Positions 43,119 to 51,308 of a stretch of DNA of 64,000 bases are shown here, piece after piece. The number at the start of each line of letters is the position of its first letter. Position 1 is the first letter of the stretch. This DNA comes from Companilactobacillus keshanensis (GTDB lineage Bacteria; Bacillota; Bacilli; Lactobacillales; Lactobacillaceae). The stretch is taken from positions 1-64,000 of the forward strand of contig NZ_RHOS01000007.1 of assembly GCF_003946205.1 (NCBI RefSeq). Reading direction: 5' to 3'. The notes beneath the pieces are model-generated. The model worked only from the letters and a program-made list of their open reading frames with translations. It ran no database searches and was not told the DNA's origin. The position numbers were made by a program, and so were the translations under genes.

Positions 43119-44336
43119 TTAGAGTGATGTTTTGTTAGAGAATATATTGCTACTATGTCGCTTAGTCATTGGTACTAAAGTAAGTCCAATGATTTCTAAA
43201 ATTACAACTAATAAGAACATTTGGGAATATCCTAAGTAAGCGGAGACAATGCTGCTGAGAGTCATCCCCAAAACATTTCCCATTGCCTGAAATGTTTGAT
43301 TGTAACTGAAAATTCTTCCTAAAGATTTATGATCAGTTTCCAAAGTTAAAATTGCTTGCGCTGCAGGAAGTAGAGCTGCAATTGAAAATCCAGTCAAAAA
43401 TCTTAAAAATGAAAACACCCAAATATTAGTTATGAAAATTTGAGGTATATAAGTTAGAATTCCTAATATTAATGCTGCACTTAATAACTTTGTTTGACCA
43501 TATCGATCGCCTAAGTGACCAAAATATGTTGCTGACATAATAGTGGCTATACCTGGAATTGAAGAAATAATACCGCTTATTAAAGTAAGATTACTGGGGT
43601 TATGCAATATATCAGCAAGATACAAGCTAATGATTGGATTTACTGCATTGTTGGTGGCCTGAATGATCATAGTTATTATAAAAATTATTATTATTATTTT
43701 AGGGAACTCTTGCTCACGCATAGTTTCTAAAATTCCAACAACTTGTTTTTTAGGCAATGGCTGAAAATTCTCTTTAACCAGGATGAGACTCAAAAGAAAT
43801 ACTAAGCCCATTAATAACCCGGCAATTATAAAAGTTCCGCGGAATCCAAAACCGGTTGCTAAAATTCCACCGATGATAGGACCACAGAGCAAGCCTGCCG
43901 TGTCACCAGTGGCTAAAGTACCTAACGCAAAACCATTTTTATTATCAGGTACTTGGGCGGCAATCATTGATTCAGAATTATTTATGTAACCAGAAAAAAC
44001 GCCTTGGATCGCTCTAGCTAAAAAGATAATCCAGATGTTTGGTGCAATCGATATAAGAAGACAACAAAAAGTCAATCCACCGGCGGCCTTTAATAACATC
44101 GGCTTATGACCTTTTTGATCGGATATTTTACCCCAAAGTGGTGAGATTATTGCTTTGATCAAAAAGGTTATCGAGAAAATCATTCCAGTTAATAAATTGA
44201 TTTCTTTATTTGAATAATTTCCTAGGGTTTTTAAAAATAGTGGCATGATCGGAACAATTAATGAGATTGCACCCTCCGACATAAATGCGCCAAACCATAA
44301 AATTATTAAATTACGATGCCAAACTTTATCATTCAT
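43119..44336 (-). CDS. MFS drug-efflux-type transporter
   Basis: The 405-residue MFS protein has 12 TM segments, the loop 2-3 motif WGKISDQKGHKPML and the motif C-like GPIIGGILATGFG in TM5, typical of drug/H+ antiporters (TetA/multidrug group). It is divergent from a LysR-type gene 103 bases away, which is probably its regulator. The substrate is unknown. Confidence 0.85.
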   Translation of the reverse strand: MNDKVWHRNLIILWFGAFMSEGAISLIVPIMPLFLKTLGNYSNKEINLLTGMIFSITFLIKAIISPLWGKISDQKGHKPMLLKAAGGLTFCCLLISIAPNIWIIFLARAIQGVFSGYINNSESMIAAQVPDNKNGFALGTLATGDTAGLLCGPIIGGILATGFGFRGTFIIAGLLMGLVFLLSLILVKENFQPLPKKQVVGILETMREQEFPKIIIIIFIITMIIQATNNAVNPIISLYLADILHNPSNLTLISGIISSIPGIATIMSATYFGHLGDRYGQTKLLSAALILGILTYIPQIFITNIWVFSFLRFLTGFSIAALLPAAQAILTLETDHKSLGRIFSYNQTFQAMGNVLGMTLSSIVSAYLGYSQMFLLVVILEIIGLTLVPMTKRHSSNIFSNKTSL

Positions 44337-44439
44337 ATATACACTTCCATTATTAATAAATATAATGGAGTAAGACTATCATTGCTTATAAAATATAGTC
44401 AAAATACTAATTACCATTACATTTACTTATGAGGCTAAT

Positions 44440-45309
44440 ATGAATATTAAAGATTTACAGTATTTCCAACACGTAGTTAAGTCACAAAGTTTTACCCAGA
44501 CGGCTAGTGATTATCAAGTTAGTCAACCAACAATATCGCAGGCTATCAAACGATTAGAAGATCAATTACAAACCAAATTGATCATTCGCCAAGTTCATTC
44601 TAAAACATTGATTTTGACACCCAGTGGACAGCAATTATTGATGACATGTAATGAAGTTTTATCCAGTTGGGATAACGGGTTGAAATTAATCGAGCGTCTA
44701 AAGACTAGTCGAATAAAATTAGGAATTGAGTCATCGATAAGCGAACGTTATTTTCCAGTAATTGCTAAGAAATTATTGGATATTAAACTGTTAAATAATG
44801 TCCAAGTTAATGAGGAAGGTTCTAAAACTTTATTAAAGTTAGTTAATGATGGAGATATTGATTTGGCTATTATTGGAACGATAGATGATATTAATAGTAG
44901 GGAAATAATCACTAAACGATTAAAAAGCTTTCACTTCAACATTTTGCTTCAAAAGGATCATCCTTTATTAAAGGATGTATCCACCCTAGAGAATGTTTTT
45001 AAATACAATCTGGTAACCATGAATCGTTACCATCTTAGTTATCAGGTATTTCATGAAATATCTAAGTCATTTGCTCCCAAGGTGGTTTTTGAAAGTGATA
45101 ACACAGATTTAGTAATGAAGCTTATTAGTGATAATAATAATTTGGGATTCACGTCAGACCTGATAGAGTTAAGTGATGATTTAACAACATTGAATTTACC
45201 TGATAAAACATTTCCAACAGCATATGTCAGTTTGGTTTATCGAAAAAACAATATACGTACAGATAATATGGAAAATTTAATTAAAATAATCGAGGATTCA
45301 TGTAGGTAA
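44440..45309 (+). CDS. LysR-family transcriptional regulator
   Basis: The 289-residue protein has the LysR winged HTH (LQYFQHVVKSQSFTQTASDY, then SQPTISQAIKRLEDQL, residues 6-50) and a C-terminal substrate-binding domain. LysR proteins bind T-N11-A sites in the region between divergent genes and respond to small ligands. Here the partner is the divergent MFS exporter. A GAGGC site precedes the ATG. A fragment of structured repeat A lies just downstream. Confidence 0.88.
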   Translation: MNIKDLQYFQHVVKSQSFTQTASDYQVSQPTISQAIKRLEDQLQTKLIIRQVHSKTLILTPSGQQLLMTCNEVLSSWDNGLKLIERLKTSRIKLGIESSISERYFPVIAKKLLDIKLLNNVQVNEEGSKTLLKLVNDGDIDLAIIGTIDDINSREIITKRLKSFHFNILLQKDHPLLKDVSTLENVFKYNLVTMNRYHLSYQVFHEISKSFAPKVVFESDNTDLVMKLISDNNNLGFTSDLIELSDDLTTLNLPDKTFPTAYVSLVYRKNNIRTDNMENLIKIIEDSCR

Positions 45310-45343
45310 TTTGTTAGGTGTATACCTGATGCTAGATAATTTG

Positions 45344-45395
45344 AGTAATTCCATCTGTTGTGTGGACCGTCCTCAGCCGTGGCCTGCTGTTAATT
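45344..45395 (+). repeat. Truncated copy of structured repeat type A
   Basis: GAGTAATTCCATCTGTTGTG and GGACCGTCC match the first third of copies A1 and A2. The rest of the element, including the GCAAA hairpin, is missing. It lies between the LysR gene and the FNR-dependent promoter. Confidence 0.5.
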
Positions 45396-45425
45396 AGTAA
45401 ACAAAAAACAAATAAGTTTCAAAAC

Positions 45426-45467
45426 TTGATCGTCATCAAGTTGTATCTTTCAAAAACCTAATACAAT
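45426..45467 (+). promoter_or_regulatory. FNR/FLP-box promoter of the P1B-type ATPase gene
   Basis: TTGATCGTCATCAA (45426-45439) is a perfect FNR box TTGAT-N4-ATCAA. The -10 box TACAAT is at 45462-45467. The box centre is 29.5 bases before the -10 box, hence about -41.5 from the start point: the classical class II activator position. Confidence 0.75.
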
Positions 45468-45495
45468 GTATTTGTGCTTAAGGAGGAAAGAAAAT

Positions 45496-47394
45496 ATGAA
45501 ATTTAATATATGGGTTCAGAAACATCAAAATCAAATGACTGCGGCAATCGCAATCTTAATCGTAATCAGTTTAATCTCGGACTACTTATTGAAATTACCA
45601 ATCGTCGCTACGACGGCCATGATCATCGCAAGTATCATCGGTGCCATTCCGGTATTCTTACATGCATGGACGGCCTTAATGAATAAAGTTATCAGTATTG
45701 AACTACTTGTAACGATTGCTGTAGTTGGAGCTTTCGTTATTGGTGAATATGAAGAATCAGCTGTCGTTACATTCTTATTCTTATTCGGAAGTTATTTGGA
45801 ACAAAGAACTTTACAAAAGACCCGTTCCTCAGTTAAGAATTTGACAAAAATGGCTCCAACAACTGCAGAAGTTGTTGATGAAGATGGAAATATTGAAACA
45901 GTTGACGTTGATGACGTTGATGAAGGTGACCACGTTATTGTTAAACCAGGTGGTCAGATACCAGTCGATGGAAAAATCATCGAAGGTAAAGGTTATATGA
46001 ATGAAGCTTCGATCACTGGTGAATCGACACCTGTTGAAAAAACTATTGGTGACAAGGTCTTTGCTGGATCATTAACGGATAACGGGACTATCACGATTGA
46101 AACAACTTCGGTCGGTGAAGATACAACTTTTGGTAAAATCATTGAACTTGTTGAAGAAGCTCAAGATAGTGCTTCCCCAGCAGCTAGATTTATTGATAAA
46201 TTTGCTACATATTACACACCAGCAGTATTAGTTATCGGGATTTTAGTATGGATCTTTACAAGAGACTTCCCATTAGCAATCACTGTTCTAGTTCTAGGAT
46301 GCCCTGGAGCCTTGGTTATCGGTGCTCCAGTTTCAAATGTTGCCGGAATTGGTAACGGTGCTAAAAATGGTATTTTGATGAAGGGTGGAAATGCCGTAAA
46401 TACCTTCTCTAAAGTTGATACATTAGTACTTGATAAGACTGGTACTTTAACAACTGGTCAAATGAGCGTTACAGAATTATCCCATTTTGGAAATGATAAG
46501 GCCTCAGACATGGCATTACTTAGTGCCGTCGAAGGTACATCAGATCATCCGTTGGGTCGCGCAATCGTTAAATATATTGAATCAGAAAATGTTACAGCAA
46601 CAAAAAATTTACCAGAGCTTGATACTGTTAAGGGTCAAGGATTACAAAGTAATGATGGAGACATTTTAGTTGGAAATGAACGTTTAATGAAGGCCAATAA
46701 CGTTGAAATATCAGATGCCGTTAGACAAGCTATGAATGATCGTGTTAACCAAGGTGATTCAATTGTGCTTATGGCCGTGGATAAAGATTTGAAATTAGTT
46801 GTTGGTGTTAATGATCAATTAAGATCAGATGCCTTTGAAGGATTAACAGCTCTAAAGAAGGCTGGTATCAAACGTGTTGTCATGCTTACCGGTGACAATA
46901 AGGCCGCAGCTCAACATGTTGCTGACAGATTACCAGTTGATGAAGTTCATGCTGAATTATTACCAGAGCAAAAAGTTGATTTTGTTAAGAAATTTACTGA
47001 TGAAGGGCATCACGTAGCCTTTGTTGGAGATGGTATCAATGATTCACCATCACTAGCTACGGCCGATATCGGAATTGGTATGGGTACAGGTACAGATGTT
47101 GCTATTGAAACAGCTGACGTTGTATTAGTTAAATCAAGCTTTGACGCTTTGGCACATGCATACGTACTAGCTAAAAAGACAGTTGCTAATACGCAGGAAA
47201 ATATCATTATTGCCGTAGGTACCGTTGCACTATTACTATTAGGTTTATTAGTCGGAGTTATCCATATGGCAAGTGGGATGTTTGTCCACGAATTCAGTAT
47301 CTTGATCGTTATCTTTAATGCTATGAGATTATTAAGAATAAAAAGTTTCAATAAATCTTCAAAACTTGATTTAAATCAAGTGAAGACTGCATAA
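45496..47394 (+). CDS. P1B-type heavy-metal ATPase with CPG motif
   Basis: The 632-residue pump has the A-domain motif TGES (174-177), the phosphorylation site DKTGT (313-317), a SDHPLGRA motif with the P1B His-Pro pair, and GDGINDSP. The transmembrane metal site reads GCPGALV (CPG at 269-271) instead of CPC or SPC, so the metal cannot be assigned by the usual rules. No N-terminal HMA domain is present; a free one is encoded next. Start ATG 45496 has AAGGAGG upstream. Control by the FNR-type protein of this cluster is indicated by a perfect FNR box. Confidence 0.88.
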   Translation: MKFNIWVQKHQNQMTAAIAILIVISLISDYLLKLPIVATTAMIIASIIGAIPVFLHAWTALMNKVISIELLVTIAVVGAFVIGEYEESAVVTFLFLFGSYLEQRTLQKTRSSVKNLTKMAPTTAEVVDEDGNIETVDVDDVDEGDHVIVKPGGQIPVDGKIIEGKGYMNEASITGESTPVEKTIGDKVFAGSLTDNGTITIETTSVGEDTTFGKIIELVEEAQDSASPAARFIDKFATYYTPAVLVIGILVWIFTRDFPLAITVLVLGCPGALVIGAPVSNVAGIGNGAKNGILMKGGNAVNTFSKVDTLVLDKTGTLTTGQMSVTELSHFGNDKASDMALLSAVEGTSDHPLGRAIVKYIESENVTATKNLPELDTVKGQGLQSNDGDILVGNERLMKANNVEISDAVRQAMNDRVNQGDSIVLMAVDKDLKLVVGVNDQLRSDAFEGLTALKKAGIKRVVMLTGDNKAAAQHVADRLPVDEVHAELLPEQKVDFVKKFTDEGHHVAFVGDGINDSPSLATADIGIGMGTGTDVAIETADVVLVKSSFDALAHAYVLAKKTVANTQENIIIAVGTVALLLLGLLVGVIHMASGMFVHEFSILIVIFNAMRLLRIKSFNKSSKLDLNQVKTA

Positions 47395-47407
47395 AAAATA
47401 CTAATAT
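47366..47407 (+). promoter_or_regulatory. Second FNR/FLP-box promoter, inside the ATPase gene end
   Basis: TTGATTTAAATCAA (47366-47379) is a perfect FNR box lying in the last codons of the ATPase gene. TAATAT (47402-47407), a 4/6 -10 box, begins exactly 29.5 bases after the box centre, the same geometry as upstream of the ATPase. It would drive the metallochaperone and dps genes separately. Confidence 0.7.
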
Positions 47408-47450
47408 AGGACTTGTAAGATAGTTAAAGACATTTAGGAGGAAATCAATT

Positions 47451-47681
47451 ATGGCAAAAGTAGTATTACAATTAGGCGAATTAACATGCCCATCATGTAT
47501 GACAAAGATTCAAAAAGCAGTTCAAAATCAAGACGGAGTTTCAGATGTTAAGGTCATGTTCAATGCCGGTAAAGTAAAAGCCAACATTGATGAATCAAAA
47601 GTTTCAGGTGAAGATTTAGGTAAAGTTATTACTGAATTAGGATATGAAGTTAAAAAAATCAAGACAAAGGAAGTTGCATAA
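47451..47681 (+). CDS. HMA-domain metallochaperone (CopZ-like)
   Basis: The 76-residue protein is a single heavy-metal-associated domain with CPSC (Cys13, Cys16) in loop 1. The ferredoxin-like pattern ends with LGYEVKKIKTKEVA. It should carry a metal ion to the neighbouring ATPase, which lacks its own HMA domain. AGGAGG precedes the ATG. Its stop overlaps the dps start (TAATG). Confidence 0.85.
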   Translation: MAKVVLQLGELTCPSCMTKIQKAVQNQDGVSDVKVMFNAGKVKANIDESKVSGEDLGKVITELGYEVKKIKTKEVA

Positions 47682-48232
47682 TGACAGAATTAACAATTGA
47701 CGAGAAATTTGCTGAAGAGCAAAAACAAGCCGATGCAGATCATCATAAACCAACGGCCGGCGCCATGACGGGACATATTGTTTCAAATCACGCATATATC
47801 AATGTTAAATTGCATCAATTAAAATGGTTTGTTAAAGGTCCCAATGCTGAAAACTATAAATCAGTTTTAAATGACACTATCGACGAAAATAACGCTTGGT
47901 TTGACAAAATAGCCGATCAATTATTGGATGAAGGTGAATTACCACCATCAACAATGAAAGAATATTCAGACTACACAATGATCGAAGAAAACGGTGCAAA
48001 TAAATACTTGGATTCAGAAGCCATGATCCAAACAGTTGTAAATGACTTCGCAACTGATAATATGTTTGTGACACGTGCAATCAAATTAGCAGGAAATGAA
48101 GATCGTCCATTCATGGCTCAAGTATTAGTAGAATTGCTTGGCTGGAATAATCACCAGATCCGTATTTATCAAGCTTTACTTGGCAATAGTGCTAAAGAAG
48201 GATTCGAAGATGATGAGGATGACGAAGACTAG
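47681..48232 (+). CDS. dps: Dps-family ferritin-like protein
   Basis: The 183-residue protein has the Dps pattern: the first helix with NHAYINVKLHQLKWFVKGPN, then ENNAWFDKIADQLLDEGELPPS. These regions hold the inter-subunit His/Asp/Glu metal sites. An acidic C-terminal tail ends it. Dps proteins oxidise and store iron and protect DNA from peroxide. It is translationally coupled to the metallochaperone, so metal trafficking and storage are made together under the FNR-type promoter. Confidence 0.82.
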   Translation: MTELTIDEKFAEEQKQADADHHKPTAGAMTGHIVSNHAYINVKLHQLKWFVKGPNAENYKSVLNDTIDENNAWFDKIADQLLDEGELPPSTMKEYSDYTMIEENGANKYLDSEAMIQTVVNDFATDNMFVTRAIKLAGNEDRPFMAQVLVELLGWNNHQIRIYQALLGNSAKEGFEDDEDDED

Positions 48233-48433
48233 AGAGTAAAACGAGACGTTAAACTTTTGAGCATTACCTAGAATAACGAGTATGGCTATTTCTGCCATAC
48301 TCGTTATTCGTAGTAAGCGCAGGAAGTTGTCTCGTGTAGCTCGTTTCAGTAAGCGCAGAGGGTTGCCTTTCTGGAACTCGTTTCAGAAAAAAATTCAAAG
48401 CCAAAATAAATCAACAGAAAGCAGGATAGACAA
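48233..48433 (+). repeat. 16-bp perfect hairpin and a 37-bp direct repeat after dps
   Basis: GAATAACGAGTATGGC (48271-48286) and GCCATACTCGTTATTC (48294-48309) form a perfect stem without T-run. Two direct repeats follow: AGTAAGCGCAGGAAGTTGTC... at about 48312 and AGTAAGCGCAGAGGGTTGCC... at about 48349, each ending CTCGTTTC. They differ at several inner positions. The regulator gene begins at 48434, so these lie in its leader. Confidence 0.55.
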
Positions 48434-49126
48434 ATGACAAAAGTTCACGGACATGATGAAGAAACAGCAGATGACTGTTTAGATCTAGTAACGATTTTTC
48501 AATCACTACCAGAAGAAGACTTAGCAAAGATTTCTACATTAGTATCTGATCGCCATTTCAAAGCTGGAGAATATATTTTTTCAGCAGGAGATGCCGCTGA
48601 TACTTTGACGATCGTGGCCCATGGTCAGGCCAAAGTTTTCCAAATTTCTGCCAATGGTCGTGAACAGATGTTACGAGTCCTCCAAACTGGAGATTTTGAT
48701 GGTGAGGCAGCCTTGTTTACTTCTAAAGATAGAACAAGTTTTGCCCAAGCTCTAATGGATACAAATGTTTGTCAGATACATCGCTCTGATTTCCAAAATA
48801 TGATGAAGGCTTCACCTGATTTAGCACTAAACATGATGAATGCCTTTGGCAAGCGTCTAGTAAAGATGGAGCAACAGACAACTGAGTCGGCCGCTTCTAG
48901 TGTTGAAGGAAGATTAGCTAACTATTTGCTGGAAACAGGTGCTGGATTAAAGCAAGCTCAATTCGTTTTGCCTTTGAAGAAGAAGGATATTGCAACTTAT
49001 CTAGGTACTACTCCGGAGACGATAAGTCGTAAGTTAACATCATTAGATAAGCAGGGCTTGATCGAAAAGAAGACTAATTCCGAGATTAAGATTCTTGATT
49101 CTGATGGGTTGGCAATGGTTGAATAA
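48434..49126 (+). CDS. flp: Crp/Fnr-family regulator (FLP type)
   Basis: The 230-residue protein has a cyclic-nucleotide-binding-like N-terminal domain and a Crp-type HTH. Its recognition helix reads TPETISRKL, with the E-x-x-S-R residues that in FNR read TTGAT. It has exactly two cysteines (Cys15, Cys113) and lacks the FNR four-Cys cluster. This resembles Lactobacillus casei FLP, where a disulphide between two cysteines switches DNA binding. Two perfect FNR boxes upstream of the ATPase and dps genes are the obvious targets. Confidence 0.85.
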   Translation: MTKVHGHDEETADDCLDLVTIFQSLPEEDLAKISTLVSDRHFKAGEYIFSAGDAADTLTIVAHGQAKVFQISANGREQMLRVLQTGDFDGEAALFTSKDRTSFAQALMDTNVCQIHRSDFQNMMKASPDLALNMMNAFGKRLVKMEQQTTESAASSVEGRLANYLLETGAGLKQAQFVLPLKKKDIATYLGTTPETISRKLTSLDKQGLIEKKTNSEIKILDSDGLAMVE

Positions 49127-49162
49127 AAAAACAGTATTCGCAAAGTATGCGGATACTGTTTT
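49127..49162. terminator. Convergent terminator
   Basis: AACAGTATTCGCA and TGCGGATACTGTT form a stem with one mismatch, flanked by A- and T-runs; it serves both the regulator and the minus-strand gene. Confidence 0.8.
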
Positions 49163-50132
49163 ATTTTTTAATTAAGAATCTTGAAGGGACTTCCCAGGTT
49201 AGACAATGTATCGATCCACCAGTGGTGGCTAATTTGCCTATTCTAATGGGGATGATTTTCTTGTTAGTATTCTTTTTAACTATTCTCATTGCCTTAGTAT
49301 CATTTTTTAAACCGTATTGAGGGAAATAAATATTATCTTTGGTTTCTAGCATATTAATGTATAAACCTTTTGCAGAAGCAATATGTTTATCATATTGGCC
49401 TTTGGCAGTATAAGAGGAAGGGACAGTTATGAATTTTATTTGTGGATCTTTAGTGATTATTTCTTTTTTAAGTTTTTGAAGAAGACCAGGTTCATAACTA
49501 AAATCACTTATTAATAGTTTATTAGGTGCAATGAATTTTACCATACCATCACTATGACCTAGTACGTCTCCAGGTTCTTTGGAAATAATAATGACTTTGC
49601 TTATATTCAATTTATCTTCTAGTTCTTGAATTACTTCTGTATGTGACCAATCTGGATTGTCTTTGAATATTTGATTAGTGGCGATAATTGTCTCCTTGCC
49701 GTTCCATTGGATATTACCACCATCGACTATAAGATCAGATTTTATATAATGATATTTCCCTTTTAAGAATCTAGTGAATTGACGGTTTAAGTAACTACTG
49801 TCGCTTTTCTTTAGATAACTGGGGGAATATTTGAATTTAACCATCTTAGTAGTTATAACCGGTGCTACATCACGTATCCAAATATCTGGATAATTGAAAT
49901 TTTTTGTTTGAAGGTTCGGATGGTTATGAGATAAGGTATAAAAATTATCAGTCGAGCTGCTTTTCATTTGAAGATTTTTATTGAAGTTCAATAGGCTTTT
50001 TTTAAATGGTTGATAGTATGTATCTTTTGGATCAGGCATACTTGTAAAAATTGTTTCTGCCTTTGCAGTTATTTCTAGGCTTTGAGATAGCCCTAGAATT
50101 AATAGTGCTATCGTTAAAATTTTCTTTTTAAT
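49161..50132 (-). CDS. Secreted agmatine deiminase-family protein, probable AUU start
   Basis: The catalytic part matches the agmatine/peptidyl-arginine deiminase fold: WIRDVAPV, DGGNIQ, GHSDGMVKFI and the C-terminal cysteine in GGSIHCLTWEVP. Upstream of the first in-frame ATG (50039) the frame stays open and encodes a clear Sec signal peptide (IKKKILTIALLILGLSQSL, then a TAKA cleavage region). The only start suiting it is ATT at 50130-50132, 6 bases after AAAGGAG. That gives 323 residues and a secreted enzyme; intracellular AguA has no such signal. Substrate: agmatine or protein arginine, not decided. Confidence 0.7.
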   Translation of the reverse strand: MKKKILTIALLILGLSQSLEITAKAETIFTSMPDPKDTYYQPFKKSLLNFNKNLQMKSSSTDNFYTLSHNHPNLQTKNFNYPDIWIRDVAPVITTKMVKFKYSPSYLKKSDSSYLNRQFTRFLKGKYHYIKSDLIVDGGNIQWNGKETIIATNQIFKDNPDWSHTEVIQELEDKLNISKVIIISKEPGDVLGHSDGMVKFIAPNKLLISDFSYEPGLLQKLKKEIITKDPQIKFITVPSSYTAKGQYDKHIASAKGLYINMLETKDNIYFPQYGLKNDTKAMRIVKKNTNKKIIPIRIGKLATTGGSIHCLTWEVPSRFLIKK

Positions 50133-50266
50133 AGTTTGCTCCTTTGGCTAAAAAGAGTATAACAGCACCTTTTTTATTATATTTTTATAAAAAATATAAA
50201 GCCGGTATTAAAGCATAAAATCATTCTTGACAGACTTTGTTTAATAAATTAATTAAATATTTATAT

Positions 50267-50303
50267 AAAAAAGCAGGGCCAACTTAAGTTGGCTCTGCTT
50301 TTA
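50267..50303. terminator. Terminator of the MarR-GNAT operon
   Basis: AAAGCAGGGCCAAC and GTTGGCTCTGCTTT around TTAA; T-run on the minus strand. Confidence 0.85.
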
Positions 50304-50732
50304 CATTTGTAAGATCATTTTTACATGAGGTGTAGTGTTGAATAAAAATTCTTCACCAATACGTTCGAATTTAAATTTTTCATAGAATTCTTGGACGTAA
50401 GATTGAGCTTCAATTTCAATTCTTGAACCAGGAAAGTTACGTTTGATAAATATCAATATCTCACGTACCAATGATTTACCCAAACCAGTTCCACGTTGAG
50501 AATTATCAGTCACAACTCGGCCAAAACTGATGTGATCGTTTTCTTTGAACACTCTGGCATAGGCTACTAATTCATTATCGAGATATTTAAAGATATGAAA
50601 GGATTCAAGATCAAGATCGTCCACTTCTTTATATAGTCGAGTTTGTTCTAGAACAAAAACTTTTTGACGTAGTTTATAAATATCGAATAATTCTCTAGTT
50701 GATAATTCTTTAAATGTTTTGATTTCCCACAT
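50301..50732 (-). CDS. ElaA-type GNAT N-acetyltransferase
   Basis: The 143-residue protein matches ElaA-like GNAT enzymes: LFDIYKLRQKVFVLEQ at the start, ISFGRVVTDNSQRGTGLGKS as the acetyl-CoA binding motif (QRGTGLG), and AQSYVQEFYEKFKFE at the end. It acetylates an unknown amine. It is the second gene after marR, 2 bases apart, thus regulated with it. Confidence 0.87.
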   Translation of the reverse strand: MWEIKTFKELSTRELFDIYKLRQKVFVLEQTRLYKEVDDLDLESFHIFKYLDNELVAYARVFKENDHISFGRVVTDNSQRGTGLGKSLVREILIFIKRNFPGSRIEIEAQSYVQEFYEKFKFERIGEEFLFNTTPHVKMILQM

Positions 50733-50734
50733 GA

Positions 50735-51178
50735 TTAATCCTCACTTTCATTCTCAAATAAAATATCGTAGGCGGTAGTGAGCGACTTATAAAGCCGTTC
50801 TTGTTGATTTACGGATATATTTGCCACTAATTGCTGAATTTGTTTATTAGAGTCATCATCAATTTGATCAAATAAATTTTGTCCAGCTTTTGTTAGTAGT
50901 AGAAATTTAGAACGAGCATCCTTTTTTGAGTCATGCTTAGTTACTAAATTTAGTTTAACTAGTTTATTGATGATCCGGCTAGTATAACTGGCATCCATAT
51001 CTAAATTGTTGGCAACTTCCATAGGTGTCAATTCATCGTGACTACCGATTTCTAGTAGAACGCGTGATTCTTGAAAACTAAAGTCAGTATTGAATACTTG
51101 CTTGTTTAATAATCCTAATCTATCAGTGTATTTTCGATTGAAAGAACGTATTTCGTTGATTTCTTTTTGTGAAAGCAT
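50735..51178 (-). CDS. MarR-family transcriptional regulator
   Basis: The 147-residue protein has a MarR winged HTH: LTPMEVANNLDMDASYTSRIINKLV, wing with KKDARSKFLLLT, helices for dimerisation at both ends. It controls its own operon with the GNAT gene, judging by two palindromes TGGAC-N3-GTCCA in its promoter. GGAGATC precedes the ATG. The ligand is unknown. Confidence 0.87.
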   Translation of the reverse strand: MLSQKEINEIRSFNRKYTDRLGLLNKQVFNTDFSFQESRVLLEIGSHDELTPMEVANNLDMDASYTSRIINKLVKLNLVTKHDSKKDARSKFLLLTKAGQNLFDQIDDDSNKQIQQLVANISVNQQERLYKSLTTAYDILFENESED

Positions 51179-51194
51179 AAGCGATCTCCTTTAC

Positions 51195-51234
51195 TGGACA
51201 ATGTCCATTATAGTTATTTATTGGACTTTGTCCA
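51195..51234 (-). promoter_or_regulatory. Two MarR-type operator palindromes
   Basis: TGGACAATGTCCA (51195-51207) and TGGACTTTGTCCA (51222-51234) are perfect palindromes with centres 27 bases apart. They bracket the probable marR promoter, so autorepression is likely. Confidence 0.65.
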
Positions 51235-51249
51235 GTACTTTTTTGCAAA

Positions 51250-51282
51250 AAAATAAAAGAACTTAATAAGCTCTTTTATTTA
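51250..51282 (-). terminator. Terminator of the VOC-family gene
   Basis: AAATAAAAGA and TCTTTTATTT form a 10-bp AT-rich stem with T-runs on both strands. Confidence 0.5.
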
Positions 51283-51308
51283 TTAGTTTGGAGCACTAAA
51301 ATTCATTT

